Positions 34,633 through 44,352 of a stretch of 64,000 nt of DNA are shown here, piece after piece. A model generated the notes under the pieces. That model searched no databases. It was not told where the DNA came from and worked only from the letters and a program-made list of their open reading frames with translations. This DNA comes from Chryseobacterium sp. JM1 (lineage in GTDB: Bacteria > Bacteroidota > Bacteroidia > Flavobacteriales > Weeksellaceae). Every line of letters starts with the position of its first letter. Position 1 is the first letter of the stretch. The translations under genes were made by a program, and so were the position numbers. Where the stretch lies: NCBI RefSeq assembly GCF_000737715.1, contig NZ_JPRN01000004.1, positions 231,147-295,146 on the forward strand, written 5' to 3'.

Positions 34633-35643
34633 ATGCACAGTATAACTCTGAATTTTGAAGATGGATTAACCCGTATTATTGATTCCCTTCCTCATGAAAC
34701 TGTTGCAGAAACAGCATACAGACACCGTTTGAACATTCCTTTGGATTGTGCCGACGGAGCCTGCGGGACCTGCAAATGTTTTTGTAAAACCGGAGATTAT
34801 GACCCAGGAGATTATATCGAGGATGCGCTTTCCGACGAAGAAGCAGAAAAGGGATATGGCTTAGCCTGTCAAATGAGGCCTAATACCGATCTTGTTATTG
34901 AAATTCTGGCAAGTTCGGCAGCATGTAAGGTAGAAGTTCAGTCATACTCATCAATTGTAAAACAGGTGGAATTTCTCTCTTCCGAAGTAGTAAAACTTCA
35001 GGTGGAAACACTTGAAAAAATCGATTTTTTACCCGGCCAATACGTCAATATTGAAATTCCTGGTACAGGCTATACACGTTCCTATTCATTCAGTAATAAA
35101 CCCGGACAAAACCTGGCAGAATTCATCATCCGATTGATTCCTGACGGCGTAATGAGCAGCTTTTTACGAAACGGAATCAATGCAGGCCAGAAACTCAGAA
35201 TTAAAGGACCTTTGGGAAGTTTCTATTCCAGAGATCTTGTACGCCCTACTCTGTTTTTCGCAGGTGGAACCGGAATCGCTCCCTTTCTTTCTATGCTGGA
35301 AAGTATGAAAGAAAAAGGAAATACACTTCCTATCACTCTATTTTATGGAGCCACACTGGCAGAAAACGTTGTGGAAATAAACCGTCTTAAAGCTTTTTCA
35401 GAACATTTTCCACTGAAGATGTACACCTGTGTATCGGGTGAAGAGACCAAAGCATTCGCAAAAGGATATGTGAATCAATGGATCAATAAATCGGAGCTAG
35501 CCGAAGAAGATTACGACATCTATATCTGCGGACCCAATGCCATGGTAGAAGCAGTAAAGCAGTCTTTACATGAACATGATATACACCACTCCAATTTTTA
35601 TTTAGAAAAATTTCTCCCTTCCGGAGAAACTATGACGAGTTAG
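34633..35643 (+). CDS. benC: Benzoate 1,2-dioxygenase NADH reductase component
   Basis: The 336-residue reductase has a plant-type 2Fe-2S domain first (Cys39, Cys44, Cys47 and Cys79: DCADGACGTCKCFC and GYGLACQM). An FAD domain follows (GYTRSYSFSN), then an NAD domain (FAGGTGIAPFLSMLE and YICGPNAMVEAV). It passes electrons from NADH to the Rieske centre of BenA. Order and length match BenC of proteobacteria. Confidence 0.95.
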   Translation: MHSITLNFEDGLTRIIDSLPHETVAETAYRHRLNIPLDCADGACGTCKCFCKTGDYDPGDYIEDALSDEEAEKGYGLACQMRPNTDLVIEILASSAACKVEVQSYSSIVKQVEFLSSEVVKLQVETLEKIDFLPGQYVNIEIPGTGYTRSYSFSNKPGQNLAEFIIRLIPDGVMSSFLRNGINAGQKLRIKGPLGSFYSRDLVRPTLFFAGGTGIAPFLSMLESMKEKGNTLPITLFYGATLAENVVEINRLKAFSEHFPLKMYTCVSGEETKAFAKGYVNQWINKSELAEEDYDIYICGPNAMVEAVKQSLHEHDIHHSNFYLEKFLPSGETMTS

Positions 35644-35683
35644 GAATTCTTTGGAATTCAACAATCCATAAACCCCTTATATT

Positions 35684-37045
35684 ATGAAAACAATTAATGT
35701 ACAGGAGATCATTGATCAGGCAAGATTTAATGGTTTCCACAAACTCCTCGTGTTCTGGTGCTTCATTATGATCGTTTTTGACGTTTATGATTTAGTCGTA
35801 TTCGGAGTCGTGCTTCCCGTATTAATGGAAGAATGGAACCTGACACCGGTGCAGGCCGGAGCCCTAGGAAGCTATGCTCTTTTCGGAATGATGTTCGGAG
35901 CTTTTATCTTCGGAGCCCTTTCAGACCGGATTGGACGTAAGATATGCATCGTTATCTGCATGCTTACATTTACCATTTTTTCCTTCCTGGTTGCCTTCTC
36001 AACAGGGCCAGCCAGCTTCGGGATCATGCGCTTTGTTGCAGGATTCGGAATCGGTGGCTTAATGCCCAATGCTGTGGCACTCATGACCGAGTATGCTCCC
36101 AAGAAAATAAGATCTTTACTGACGACTTTAATGTTCAGCGGCTATGCTGTTGGTGGAATCCTCGCTGCATGCTTAGGAATCTGGTTAATCCCCGATTATG
36201 GATGGAAGTCACTTTTCTACATTGGAACACTCCCTATTCTCCTGATTCCTTTGATCATCAAATCCATTCCGGAATCCATCGGGTTTCTGGTCATTAAAAA
36301 CAAAAAGGACGAAGTTCAGAAAGTTCTGAAAAAGATCGAGCCCAATTTTATTCCGCATTCGGATGATCAGTATTATATCCCCGGTAAAACAGCGAAGGTA
36401 AATATCGGACAGCTGTTCAGCAATGGTCGGCTTATTAGTACCCTCATGTTTTGGATTACATTTTTCATGTGTCTGCTGATGGTGTACGGCCTTAATTCCT
36501 GGCTGCCTAAACTGATGACAAAAGCAGGCTATCCTTTAGGGTCCAGCTTATCCTTTTTGCTCGCTCTGAACTTCGGAGCCATGATTGGAGCTATAGGAGG
36601 AGGATGGCTGGGAGATAAATTTCACTTGAGAAAAGTGCTGATTATTTTCCTCTCCATTGCAGCCGTTTCATTATTTCTTTTAGGTTTTAAAGGAAGTACA
36701 ATTGCGCTGTATGTACTCATTGCCATTGCAGGAGCTACAACCATTGGCACACAGATTTTACTTTACACTTACGTAGCTCAGTTCTATCCCATGGATGCCC
36801 GTTCAACCGGAATCGGGTGGGCCTCAGGAGTCGGTAGAGTCGGTGGAATTGTAGGACCGTTATTGGGTGGATATTTAATAAGCATGAATCTGCCGTTCCA
36901 GTACAATTTTCTGGTGTTTGCCATTCCGGGAGCTATCGGGGCCCTGGCCATCTGTTTCGTAAGTCTGAAATACGCATTCAAAAACAGTGTCCAAAGCAAT
37001 GAACATCCAAACCTACAGACACAACCAGTCCATCCGAATACTTAA
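35684..37045 (+). CDS. benK: Aromatic-acid:proton symporter, BenK-like (MFS, AAHS family)
   Basis: The 453-residue, 12-helix major facilitator carries the AAHS-family signature in helix 1 and loop 2-3: MIVFDVYDLVVFGVVLPVLM with its aspartates, and GALSDRIGRKICIV. The matching loop 8-9 GGWLGDKFHLRKV is present. Its position between benC and benD supports benzoate uptake by proton symport. The PcaK and MhpT subgroups look similar, so the exact substrate rests on context. Confidence 0.85.
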   Translation: MKTINVQEIIDQARFNGFHKLLVFWCFIMIVFDVYDLVVFGVVLPVLMEEWNLTPVQAGALGSYALFGMMFGAFIFGALSDRIGRKICIVICMLTFTIFSFLVAFSTGPASFGIMRFVAGFGIGGLMPNAVALMTEYAPKKIRSLLTTLMFSGYAVGGILAACLGIWLIPDYGWKSLFYIGTLPILLIPLIIKSIPESIGFLVIKNKKDEVQKVLKKIEPNFIPHSDDQYYIPGKTAKVNIGQLFSNGRLISTLMFWITFFMCLLMVYGLNSWLPKLMTKAGYPLGSSLSFLLALNFGAMIGAIGGGWLGDKFHLRKVLIIFLSIAAVSLFLLGFKGSTIALYVLIAIAGATTIGTQILLYTYVAQFYPMDARSTGIGWASGVGRVGGIVGPLLGGYLISMNLPFQYNFLVFAIPGAIGALAICFVSLKYAFKNSVQSNEHPNLQTQPVHPNT

Positions 37046-37061
37046 AATTAATATCAACAAA

Positions 37062-37847
37062 ATGACTCGTTCGAACAGGTTTAAAGATAAAACGGTTATA
37101 GTGACCGGCGCAGCACAGGGAATCGGAAAATCCGTGGCATTACAGACAGCAGCAGAAGGGGGAAATGTAGTACTGGTAGACCGATCGGAATTGGTGAAGG
37201 AAGTTTTCGAAGAAGCGAAAAAATCCGGTTACAAAACCGCTTATTTCTTAGCAGATCTCGAAACCTTTCAAGGATGTTCCGATACAATGAAGTTTGCCGA
37301 AGAAACCTTTGGGAAAATAGATTTACTGATCAACAATGTAGGAGGAACTATTTGGGCAAAACCATATGCATATTATACAGAAGAAGAAATCATCAAAGAA
37401 ATTCATCGCTCTTTATTTCCTACGCTTTGGGGATGCCGTGCTGTACTTCCCTATTTTCTAAAAAAAGGAAGGGGAAACATCGTCAATATTTCTTCCATTG
37501 CAACCCGGAGCATCAACCGCGTTCCTTACGCTGCGGCAAAAGGAGCCGTAAATGCGATAACAGCTTCTCTTGCTTTCGAATATGCATCTCATAACATAAG
37601 GGTAAACGCAGTGGCCACGGGAGGAACGGAAGCTCCTCCAAGAAAAATCCCCAGAAACCCGAAAGAGCCATCTGATCAGGAAAAAATATGGTATCAGCAG
37701 ATTGTCGATCAGACCGTGGATTCCACTTTCATGAAACGCTATGGTACCATACAGGAACAGGTGAATGCTATTCTTTTTTTGGCTTCGGATGAGTCGTCCT
37801 ACATCACAGGAACAGTGCTTCCGGTTGGAGGTGGTGATTTAGGGTAA
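37062..37847 (+). CDS. benD: 1,6-dihydroxycyclohexa-2,4-diene-1-carboxylate dehydrogenase
   Basis: About 261 residues from the ATG at 37062 (MTRSNRFKDKTVIVTGAAQG). The frame is open 25 codons further upstream, but that overlaps the benK end, so the inner start is preferred. Short-chain dehydrogenase motifs: TGAAQGIG (NAD binding, 15-22), NNVGG, Ser145 (VNISSIATRS), and Tyr156 with Lys160 (VPYAAAKGAV). It oxidises and decarboxylates the benzoate cis-diol to catechol with NAD. It starts 16 bp after benK; a porin gene follows at 12 bp. Confidence 0.93.
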   Translation: MTRSNRFKDKTVIVTGAAQGIGKSVALQTAAEGGNVVLVDRSELVKEVFEEAKKSGYKTAYFLADLETFQGCSDTMKFAEETFGKIDLLINNVGGTIWAKPYAYYTEEEIIKEIHRSLFPTLWGCRAVLPYFLKKGRGNIVNISSIATRSINRVPYAAAKGAVNAITASLAFEYASHNIRVNAVATGGTEAPPRKIPRNPKEPSDQEKIWYQQIVDQTVDSTFMKRYGTIQEQVNAILFLASDESSYITGTVLPVGGGDLG

Positions 37848-37859
37848 AAAACAAACAAT

Positions 37860-39191
37860 ATGAAGACATTACAACGAATCAATATATCAATATTAATTCT
37901 GACTGCAACGGCGATGTGTGCACAGAATACACAGGAACCCAAAGTGGATTCCCTTGAAAAACGCAAAATAAAACCAATCGTACAGGAAATCCTGGGAGAA
38001 CGTGAATCTGAATTTAAAATTTATGGATTCATCCGCCATGATGCAATGTTCGACACCCGGCAGATGGTGGATGTGCGTGAAGCTTCTGTTATCATGTGGC
38101 CGGCCGATGTCAAATACGACCAAAACAGAAAAGACATCAATGCAGCGTCTCAGTTTCATATGCTTTCGATATTGTCCAGAACCGGGATCAGAGCATCTGT
38201 TTCAAATGTTTTGGGAGCCAAATTAACAGGGGTTCTGGAAGGTGATTATTTCGGGAATGCAGAAACAGGAATCAACGAATTCCGGCTTCGTCATGCCTGG
38301 CTGACTATGGACTGGAAAAATACCCAATTAGGATTCGGACAGTTCTGGCATCCGCTTACCATTCCTGATGTTTTCCCGGGAACCGTTAATTTCAGCGGAG
38401 GAGCACCCTACATGCCCTACAACAGGAATCCGCAAATCCGTTTAACACAAAAATTAAGCGAGAAAGTAAAACTGGTTCTTGCTGTACTTTCCCAGCGTGA
38501 TTTTACGGCCAATACCGCACCCTATATCAACAGCAGTATCCCGGCAGGACACGTACAGTTACAGTACAAATCTGATAAACTGTTTTTTGGAGTGGCAGGG
38601 CATTTTGAACACATTCGTCCGAAAACCAGCTCAGGAACATTAAACTTAGCGTCCAACGAACGGCTGAACAGTCTCACAGCAATGGCTTTTGCCAAAGTAA
38701 TTACCGATCCCGTGACTATAAAAGCTGAAGCTACACTTGCCCAAAATGCAGGATCCTTCATTATGTTGGGAGGATATGTAGGCTATACTCCAAACGACGG
38801 GGGTCTGGAAACCTATAAAACAATGAATACTCAAGCCTATTGGATAGATATTGCAGGAAACGGAAAAAAATGGGTGCCGGGAATTTTTGCCGGATTTAGC
38901 CGGAACGGAGGTGTGAGAAATCCTGTTACAGGCAATGGACAGACAGCTCTTGCTTATGGGTTCCCGGCAGCTGTCACCGGCATCGGAGCAGGGAAAGGAA
39001 GCAGAACCATAAACCATATTTATCGGATTGCTCCAAGAATAGAATACAACCTGAAAAGACTGAAATTCGGCTTCGAGCCAGAATATTCTGTAGCAGAATG
39101 GGGCGATGGAGATTTTGACGGAAGAGCCACCAACAACGTAGAAAAAGCCGAAAACCTAAGATTCATTTTTGCGACAACATTTACATTCTAA
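37860..39191 (+). CDS. Outer-membrane porin, probable aromatic-acid uptake channel
   Basis: The 443-residue protein has a signal peptide (MKTLQRINISILILTATAMCAQ), a charged N-terminal part with EILGERESEFKIYGFIRHDA, and alternating amphipathic strands to a terminal aromatic (RFIFATTFTF), as in 16-18-strand barrels. Motifs such as NEFRLRHAWLTMDWKNTQLG, GQFWHPLTIPDV and FSGGAPYMPYNRNPQ recall DcaP-like porins of Acinetobacter, but assignment to that family is tentative. Its place inside the benzoate operon suggests that it lets benzoate or related acids across the outer membrane. Confidence 0.72.
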   Translation: MKTLQRINISILILTATAMCAQNTQEPKVDSLEKRKIKPIVQEILGERESEFKIYGFIRHDAMFDTRQMVDVREASVIMWPADVKYDQNRKDINAASQFHMLSILSRTGIRASVSNVLGAKLTGVLEGDYFGNAETGINEFRLRHAWLTMDWKNTQLGFGQFWHPLTIPDVFPGTVNFSGGAPYMPYNRNPQIRLTQKLSEKVKLVLAVLSQRDFTANTAPYINSSIPAGHVQLQYKSDKLFFGVAGHFEHIRPKTSSGTLNLASNERLNSLTAMAFAKVITDPVTIKAEATLAQNAGSFIMLGGYVGYTPNDGGLETYKTMNTQAYWIDIAGNGKKWVPGIFAGFSRNGGVRNPVTGNGQTALAYGFPAAVTGIGAGKGSRTINHIYRIAPRIEYNLKRLKFGFEPEYSVAEWGDGDFDGRATNNVEKAENLRFIFATTFTF

Positions 39192-39209
39192 AACATAAAA
39201 TTGTAAGAG

Positions 39210-40616
39210 ATGCATTTATCCCGGAATAGATTTTTCCATTTATTTATAGTACTTTTTGCCCCTTTACTTTCTGTGGTTGATGTCTACATTGTGAATATGG
39301 CACTCCCTGAAATTAAAGCGCAATATCATACGACCCATGGGATGACTGAACTGGTCATTAATTCCTATCTGGTAGGATACTGCGTATTCCTTATTACAGG
39401 TGGAAGAGCAGGTGATTTCTTTGGAAGGAAAAAAACATATGTGACCGGAATGTTTGCTTTCACCCTCTTTTCCGCACTATGCGGTTGGGCGCAAACCATA
39501 GATCAGCTTCTGTTTTACCGTTTTTTTCAGGGAGTTTCTGCAGCCATCATGATTCCACAGACTCTGGCGATTATCCAAATCGAATTCCGTTCTGCAAAAG
39601 ACCGGGTCAAGGCATTTGGCTCGTTTGGAATTACCCTTGGCATTGCTTCCATTTTAGGCCAGTTTTTAGGCGGTTATTTTATTTCTACCACTTGGATGGA
39701 AGAAAGCTGGCGCCTGATTTTTTTGATTAATCTTCCTTTTGGAATTTTAAATATCCTGCTTGCCTCTTGTTTTTTAAAAGAAACCAGACACAATGAAAAA
39801 GGCAGATTCGACTGGTCAGGGGTTATTCTTCTTACCTTTTCTCTAAGTTTCCTGGTGTATGCGCTTACGATGATTCCGGAAGAAGGTTTAACCTCATTCA
39901 TTATGACCCTGCTCGCTCTGTCTGCAATAGGATTCTACTTTTTTTGGAGAAATCAAAAAAGGAAAACAAACAATGAAGCCAATCCGTTGATGAATACCAC
40001 TTTATTCAACATCAAAAGTTTCAATTTTGTGTTGCTCATCGTGCTTTTCTTTTTTGGAGCACACAATTCTTATTTACTGATGTGTGCCATTCAGTTTAAA
40101 AACACATTACATATATCTTCTCTAGCGGCTGCACAGTATTTTACATTTAATGGGATTGGCTTCTTGTTTTCCTCAATCATTGCATTTAAATATTTAAACA
40201 AATACGGAATTTCACTTTTGATTGGCGGATGTATGCTGATGCTTACCTCTGTCGTTTGCCAGATCTTTTCATTGGTGAATCCCGAAAATGCCGGCTACAT
40301 TCCTCTTTTCATGTTTATTTACGGATTAGGACAGGGTACTTTATTGCCCTCTATTCTGAATTATGCATTGCGGAAAATTCCTTACGAATTCTCTGCTCTG
40401 GCAGGTGGTGTTTATTCTACGGTACAGCAATTTTCCTCTGCGTTGGGAATGTGCATCATCGGAAGCCTCTTTTTTTTCTCGCTAAATAACGGTTTCAATG
40501 CCTATCAGATCGGGATGGGAATGGTCGCCGCTTATTTGGCTGTAGTCGGAATTTTGCTTTACAGACTTTCAAAATTTAAGACAGTATCAGGTACTGCAAA
40601 AACCATAAACGAATAA
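39210..40616 (+). CDS. DHA2-type MFS transporter (14-helix)
   Basis: The 468-residue protein has about 14 membrane helices with the DHA2/EmrB pattern: FAPLLSVVDVYIVNMALPEI in helix 1, GGRAGDFFGRKKTYV in loop 2-3, FFQGVSAAIMIPQTLAII, and ITLGIASILGQFLGGYFI (motif C of antiporters). It lies between the porin and pcaD. Within a catabolic operon it may export toxic catechol or muconate, or import a second aromatic acid; both are inference. The C-terminus is short. pcaD starts 4 bp after it. Confidence 0.8.
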   Translation: MHLSRNRFFHLFIVLFAPLLSVVDVYIVNMALPEIKAQYHTTHGMTELVINSYLVGYCVFLITGGRAGDFFGRKKTYVTGMFAFTLFSALCGWAQTIDQLLFYRFFQGVSAAIMIPQTLAIIQIEFRSAKDRVKAFGSFGITLGIASILGQFLGGYFISTTWMEESWRLIFLINLPFGILNILLASCFLKETRHNEKGRFDWSGVILLTFSLSFLVYALTMIPEEGLTSFIMTLLALSAIGFYFFWRNQKRKTNNEANPLMNTTLFNIKSFNFVLLIVLFFFGAHNSYLLMCAIQFKNTLHISSLAAAQYFTFNGIGFLFSSIIAFKYLNKYGISLLIGGCMLMLTSVVCQIFSLVNPENAGYIPLFMFIYGLGQGTLLPSILNYALRKIPYEFSALAGGVYSTVQQFSSALGMCIIGSLFFFSLNNGFNAYQIGMGMVAAYLAVVGILLYRLSKFKTVSGTAKTINE

Positions 40617-40620
40617 TAAA

Positions 40621-41400
40621 ATGCCAACAATACCATTAAAAAATTTCGACTGCCATTATTCCCATGAATATTTCGGCCAGGAAGAAACCATTGTTTTTTC
40701 CAATTCTCTGGGATGCGATCTGAGTATGTGGGAAGAAAATATTGACATATTAAGTCATCATTTCAATGTGCTTCGCTACGATACGCGTGGACACGGAAAG
40801 AGTTCCATTAATCAGGATCATATTACCGTAAAAGAATTGGCAGAAGATGTTATCGGACTTTTGGATTATCTGAATCTGAAAAAAGTCATTTTCTGCGGTT
40901 TGTCAATGGGTGGATTAATCGGACAACATCTTGGAATTCATTATTCCAGTCGTTTTTCAAAAATCATTCTTTGTAATACTGCTGCTAAAATAGGAACCCG
41001 GGAAGGCTGGAGTTCAAGAATAGCACAGGTAACGCAACACGGGCTTTCCAGTATTCTGGATGGAACTGCCGAACGCTGGTTCACAGAAGAATACAGAGAG
41101 AAATATCCTGAGAAAATAAAAGAAATACTCCATGTTTTTTCTACAAATTCACTTCAGGGATATACTGCCTGCTGTGCAGCGGTAAGAGATGCGGATTTCC
41201 GTGAAGAATTACGCAAATTAGAAGTTCCGGCAATGATCATCAGTGGAACGAAAGATCTGGTTACAACGATAGAAGACGGTAATTTTTTACAGCGGGAAAT
41301 TCCGGTATCAAGTCATGTTTCTATGCGGACAGCGCATCTTTCCAATAAGGAAAACCCTGAAGAATTTTCGAAATATATTATATTCATTTCAGAACATTAA
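40621..41400 (+). CDS. pcaD: 3-oxoadipate enol-lactonase
   Basis: The 259-residue alpha/beta hydrolase opens beta-ketoadipate enol-lactone to beta-ketoadipate. The triad is Ser95 ([12 protein letters not shown]), Asp212 (SGTKDLVT) and His239 ([15 protein letters not shown]), with the oxyanion-hole region [10 protein letters not shown]. The AHLSN segment is typical for PcaD. Neighbours fix the role: catC makes the substrate and the CoA-transferase gene follows 2 bp later. Confidence 0.93.
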   Translation: MPTIPLKNFDCHYSHEYFGQEETIVFSNSLGCDLSMWEENIDILSHHFNVLRYDTRGHGKSSINQDHITVKELAEDVIGLLDYLNLKKVIFCGLSMGGLIGQHLGIHYSSRFSKIILCNTAAKIGTREGWSSRIAQVTQHGLSSILDGTAERWFTEEYREKYPEKIKEILHVFSTNSLQGYTACCAAVRDADFREELRKLEVPAMIISGTKDLVTTIEDGNFLQREIPVSSHVSMRTAHLSNKENPEEFSKYIIFISEH

Positions 41401-41402
41401 TT

Positions 41403-42749
41403 ATGAAAACAGTACCACAAATTACTCTGGAAGAGGCGGTAAAGCTTGTAAAAGATGGCGATACGCTTTTGCAGGGCGGTTTCGGAATGACCGGAAATCC
41501 AGTTCACCTGATGCATGCTTTGGCAGAAACAACGGTTAAAAATTTAACGTTTATTGGAAACAACGTAGGCGAAGCGGGAATTGGAGGCGGAAGGTTATTA
41601 AGAAACGGGCAGCTCAAAAAAATGATCGGTTCGTTTTTCACATCCAATCCGGAAGCCGTGAAAGCAGCACAGGATGGTATCGTAGAATACGAATTACTTC
41701 CGCAGGGAACTTTAGCAGAAGCTTTGAGAGCAGGTGGTGCGGGAATCGGCGGTTTTTTCACCCCTACGTCTGCTGGAACTGAAATCGCAAGAGACAAAGA
41801 AACCAAAATTTTAAACGGAACAGAACAGGTTTTCATTCCGGGAATCCGGGGAAATGTAGCTTTTATTAGAGCTGCAAAAGCCGATACAGCAGGAAATCTG
41901 CAATATAGAATGACCGAGCAGAATTTTAACAGAGCCATGGCAACGGCGGCTGATCTGGTTATAGCCGAAGTAGAAGAAATTGTTCAGGTTGGAGAAATAG
42001 CACCTGAAAACATTCACACTCCCGGATCTTACGTAGATTATCTGGTTCAGGCTACTCTGACGTTGGAAGATCTGGGAAGTTCCGCAACGGTTTCTTCCAG
42101 CAAAAAAGTTTCGGAAACCCGGCTGAATATGGCAAAAAGGGCTTTAAAAGAACTAAAAAAGGGGGATGTCGTTAACTTAGGAATTGGAATTCCTACTTTA
42201 ATTGCTGACCTGATTTCAGAGGATGACGGAATTATTCTCCACACTGAAAACGGAATGCTTGGTGTAGGTTCTACTCCAACTGATGGCGGTGGCGCAATGG
42301 ATTATCCTGTAAATGCCGGAAAAGTTCCGGTTACCGCTTTAAAAGGAGCTTCTTATTTCGATTCTGCAGATTCCTTTGCTATGATTCGCGGAAAACATAT
42401 TGATGTTGCGGTAATGGGCGGGCTCCAGGTTGATGAAGCGGCCAATCTTGCTAATTGGGCAGTTCCGGGCCAGCCTTTATTAGGGGTTGGCGGTGCGATG
42501 GATCTGGCTTCCGGTGCAAAAAAATTAATCATCACGATGATGCATAACGAAAAAAATGGAGATGCAAAAGTGGTTCCTTTCTGCGATCTCCCTCTTACCG
42601 CTTTAAAAGCTGTGGATATAGTTATTACAGATAAAGCTGTCTTTGAATTTATTGACGGGCAAATAACCCTCACTGAAATAATGCCGGGAGCAGAATTGGA
42701 AGATATCAGAGCTACCACCAGCGCGCAATTTGTGGAACAGCTATCATAA
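41403..42749 (+). CDS. pcaIJ: 3-oxoadipate CoA-transferase, alpha and beta subunits fused
   Basis: The 448-residue protein joins the two subunits that are usually separate. Residues 1-220 are the A subunit ([58 protein letters not shown]). Residues 236-448 are the B subunit ([44 protein letters not shown] with catalytic Glu282, and [14 protein letters not shown]). A linker with serine and lysine lies at about 219-236. It moves CoA from succinyl-CoA to beta-ketoadipate. Fused forms are also known in other 3-keto-acid CoA-transferases (as in mammalian SCOT), so the ketoadipate role depends on the operon. Confidence 0.9.
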   Translation: MKTVPQITLEEAVKLVKDGDTLLQGGFGMTGNPVHLMHALAETTVKNLTFIGNNVGEAGIGGGRLLRNGQLKKMIGSFFTSNPEAVKAAQDGIVEYELLPQGTLAEALRAGGAGIGGFFTPTSAGTEIARDKETKILNGTEQVFIPGIRGNVAFIRAAKADTAGNLQYRMTEQNFNRAMATAADLVIAEVEEIVQVGEIAPENIHTPGSYVDYLVQATLTLEDLGSSATVSSSKKVSETRLNMAKRALKELKKGDVVNLGIGIPTLIADLISEDDGIILHTENGMLGVGSTPTDGGGAMDYPVNAGKVPVTALKGASYFDSADSFAMIRGKHIDVAVMGGLQVDEAANLANWAVPGQPLLGVGGAMDLASGAKKLIITMMHNEKNGDAKVVPFCDLPLTALKAVDIVITDKAVFEFIDGQITLTEIMPGAELEDIRATTSAQFVEQLS

Positions 42750-42801
42750 AAAAAAATAACAAAACACAATAAAGTATATGAAACCTGTAAGAGCATAAAA
42801 A

Positions 42802-44010
42802 ATGAATAAAGAAGCTTATATAATAGATGGTATACGGACTCCAATTGGCAGTTTTGGCGGCACTTTGGGAGCTGTGCGTGCAGATGATCTTGCCGCACTG
42901 GTTATACAGGAACTCGTTAGAAGAAACCCTTCGGTCCCTAAAGATGCGGTGGACGATGTTATTTTAGGATGTCACAATCAGGGAGGTGAAGACAACAGAA
43001 ATGTAGCACGAATGGCGAGCCTCCTTGCAGGTCTTCCCGTAACAGTTCCGGGAGAAACAGTGAACAGGCTGTGCTCTTCTGGAATGTCTGCCGTTATACA
43101 CGCCAACAGGGCGGTTAAAGCAGGAGATGGTGATATTTTTATTGTGGGAGGTGTAGAACATATGAGCAGAAGTCCACTTGTGATTTCAAAATCTTCAAAA
43201 GGATTCGGTACAGATTTCAAAATGGAAGATTCTTCGTTTGGATGGCGTTTTATAAACCCTAAAATGAAAGAAAAATACGGCGTGGATCCTATGGGAATAA
43301 CTGCGGAAAACTTAGCTGAGATGTACTGCATTTCAAGAGAAGATCAGGATATTTTTGCTTTAAATTCTCAACTTAAGGCCGCCGAAGCAAGTCAAAACGG
43401 AAGATTGGGAGAAGAGATTATGCCGGTGGTTATTCCTCAAAAGAAAGGCGAACCATTGATCTTTGATAAAGACGAATTTGTAAAAGCGAATTCTACACGG
43501 GAAGGTCTTGCAGGATTAAAACCAGCCTTCAAAGAGTTTGGAACTGTAACGGCAGGAAATGCCTCCGGACTTAATGATGGTGCGGCGGCTGTTTATATAG
43601 CATCAGGTGAAGCAGTAGAAAAATACAGTCTGAAACCTTTAGCCAAAATTGTCTCTTCCGCAGTTACGGGCGTTGAACCAAGAATTATGGGAATAGGTCC
43701 GGTTTCGGCAACACAGAAAGCATTGGAAAAAGCAGGTCTCAGGCTGGAGGATATAGGTATTATAGAGCTTAATGAGGCTTTTGCAGCTCAGGCGTTAGCC
43801 TGTATCAGAGCATTAGGACTGAAAGATAACGATCCAAGGATCAACCTCAATGGAGGAGCTATTGCATTAGGGCATCCTTTGGGAATGTCCGGGACAAGAA
43901 TTACGTATACGGCAGCTTTGGAGATGTCTAAAAGAGATGTAAGATATGCATTAGCCACTTTATGTGTCGGGGTTGGACAGGGTTACGCCGTGATTCTGGA
44001 AAAAATGTAA
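42802..44010 (+). CDS. pcaF: 3-oxoadipyl-CoA thiolase
   Basis: The 402-residue thiolase splits beta-ketoadipyl-CoA with CoA into acetyl-CoA and succinyl-CoA, the last step of the pathway. The nucleophile is Cys91 ([12 protein letters not shown]), the others His358 ([14 protein letters not shown]) and Cys388 ([10 protein letters not shown]). The N-terminus [17 protein letters not shown] is standard. It lies 52 bp after pcaIJ and is the last gene of the operon, ahead of a convergent terminator. Confidence 0.93.
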   Translation: MNKEAYIIDGIRTPIGSFGGTLGAVRADDLAALVIQELVRRNPSVPKDAVDDVILGCHNQGGEDNRNVARMASLLAGLPVTVPGETVNRLCSSGMSAVIHANRAVKAGDGDIFIVGGVEHMSRSPLVISKSSKGFGTDFKMEDSSFGWRFINPKMKEKYGVDPMGITAENLAEMYCISREDQDIFALNSQLKAAEASQNGRLGEEIMPVVIPQKKGEPLIFDKDEFVKANSTREGLAGLKPAFKEFGTVTAGNASGLNDGAAAVYIASGEAVEKYSLKPLAKIVSSAVTGVEPRIMGIGPVSATQKALEKAGLRLEDIGIIELNEAFAAQALACIRALGLKDNDPRINLNGGAIALGHPLGMSGTRITYTAALEMSKRDVRYALATLCVGVGQGYAVILEKM

Positions 44011-44103
44011 TAGAAACATCATTTTAATCAGGGTTCAGGATAAGACATTTTTGTTTTACCATTACGTAAGGAAGTCAGAAGCTCGAAGAGGGAAGTTATC
44101 TAA

Positions 44104-44162
44104 GTTTTGGCTAAAGCCTTCTTCAATCCGTATATCTTCTAAGCGGGCTTCAGCCCGCTTAC
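44104..44162. repeat. REP-like compound palindrome in the 3' intergenic region
   Basis: GGCTAAAGCC (44109-44118) is followed by AAGCGGGCT TC AGCCCGCTT (44141-44160), a perfect 9-bp inverted repeat. Together they resemble the short palindromic elements found between convergent or tail-to-tail genes in flavobacteria. The remaining sequence from 44011 to 44313 shows no coding frame. Confidence 0.5.
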
Positions 44163-44313
44163 TATTGAATCATAGGAAGCTATTCAGGAATATCCGGCCA
44201 GTGCATGAAGATGTTCAGCCCTCATAAGGATAAGGTAGTAATTGTCATCCGACCTTTTACGGTCTTGTCATCTTAATTTTCTTATCCCAAGCTCAGGGTA
44301 ATATTGTAAGATA

Positions 44314-44352
44314 AAACGGGCTGCCTCAAAGATGAGACAGCCCGTTTCTTAT
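44314..44352. terminator. Bidirectional terminator between pcaF and the 44349 gene
   Basis: AAACGGGCTGCCTC pairs with GAGACAGCCCGTTT (one G-T pair) around a 6-nt loop. A-rich sequence lies on the left and TTTCTTATTTGG on the right, so both converging transcripts can end here. Confidence 0.8.
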
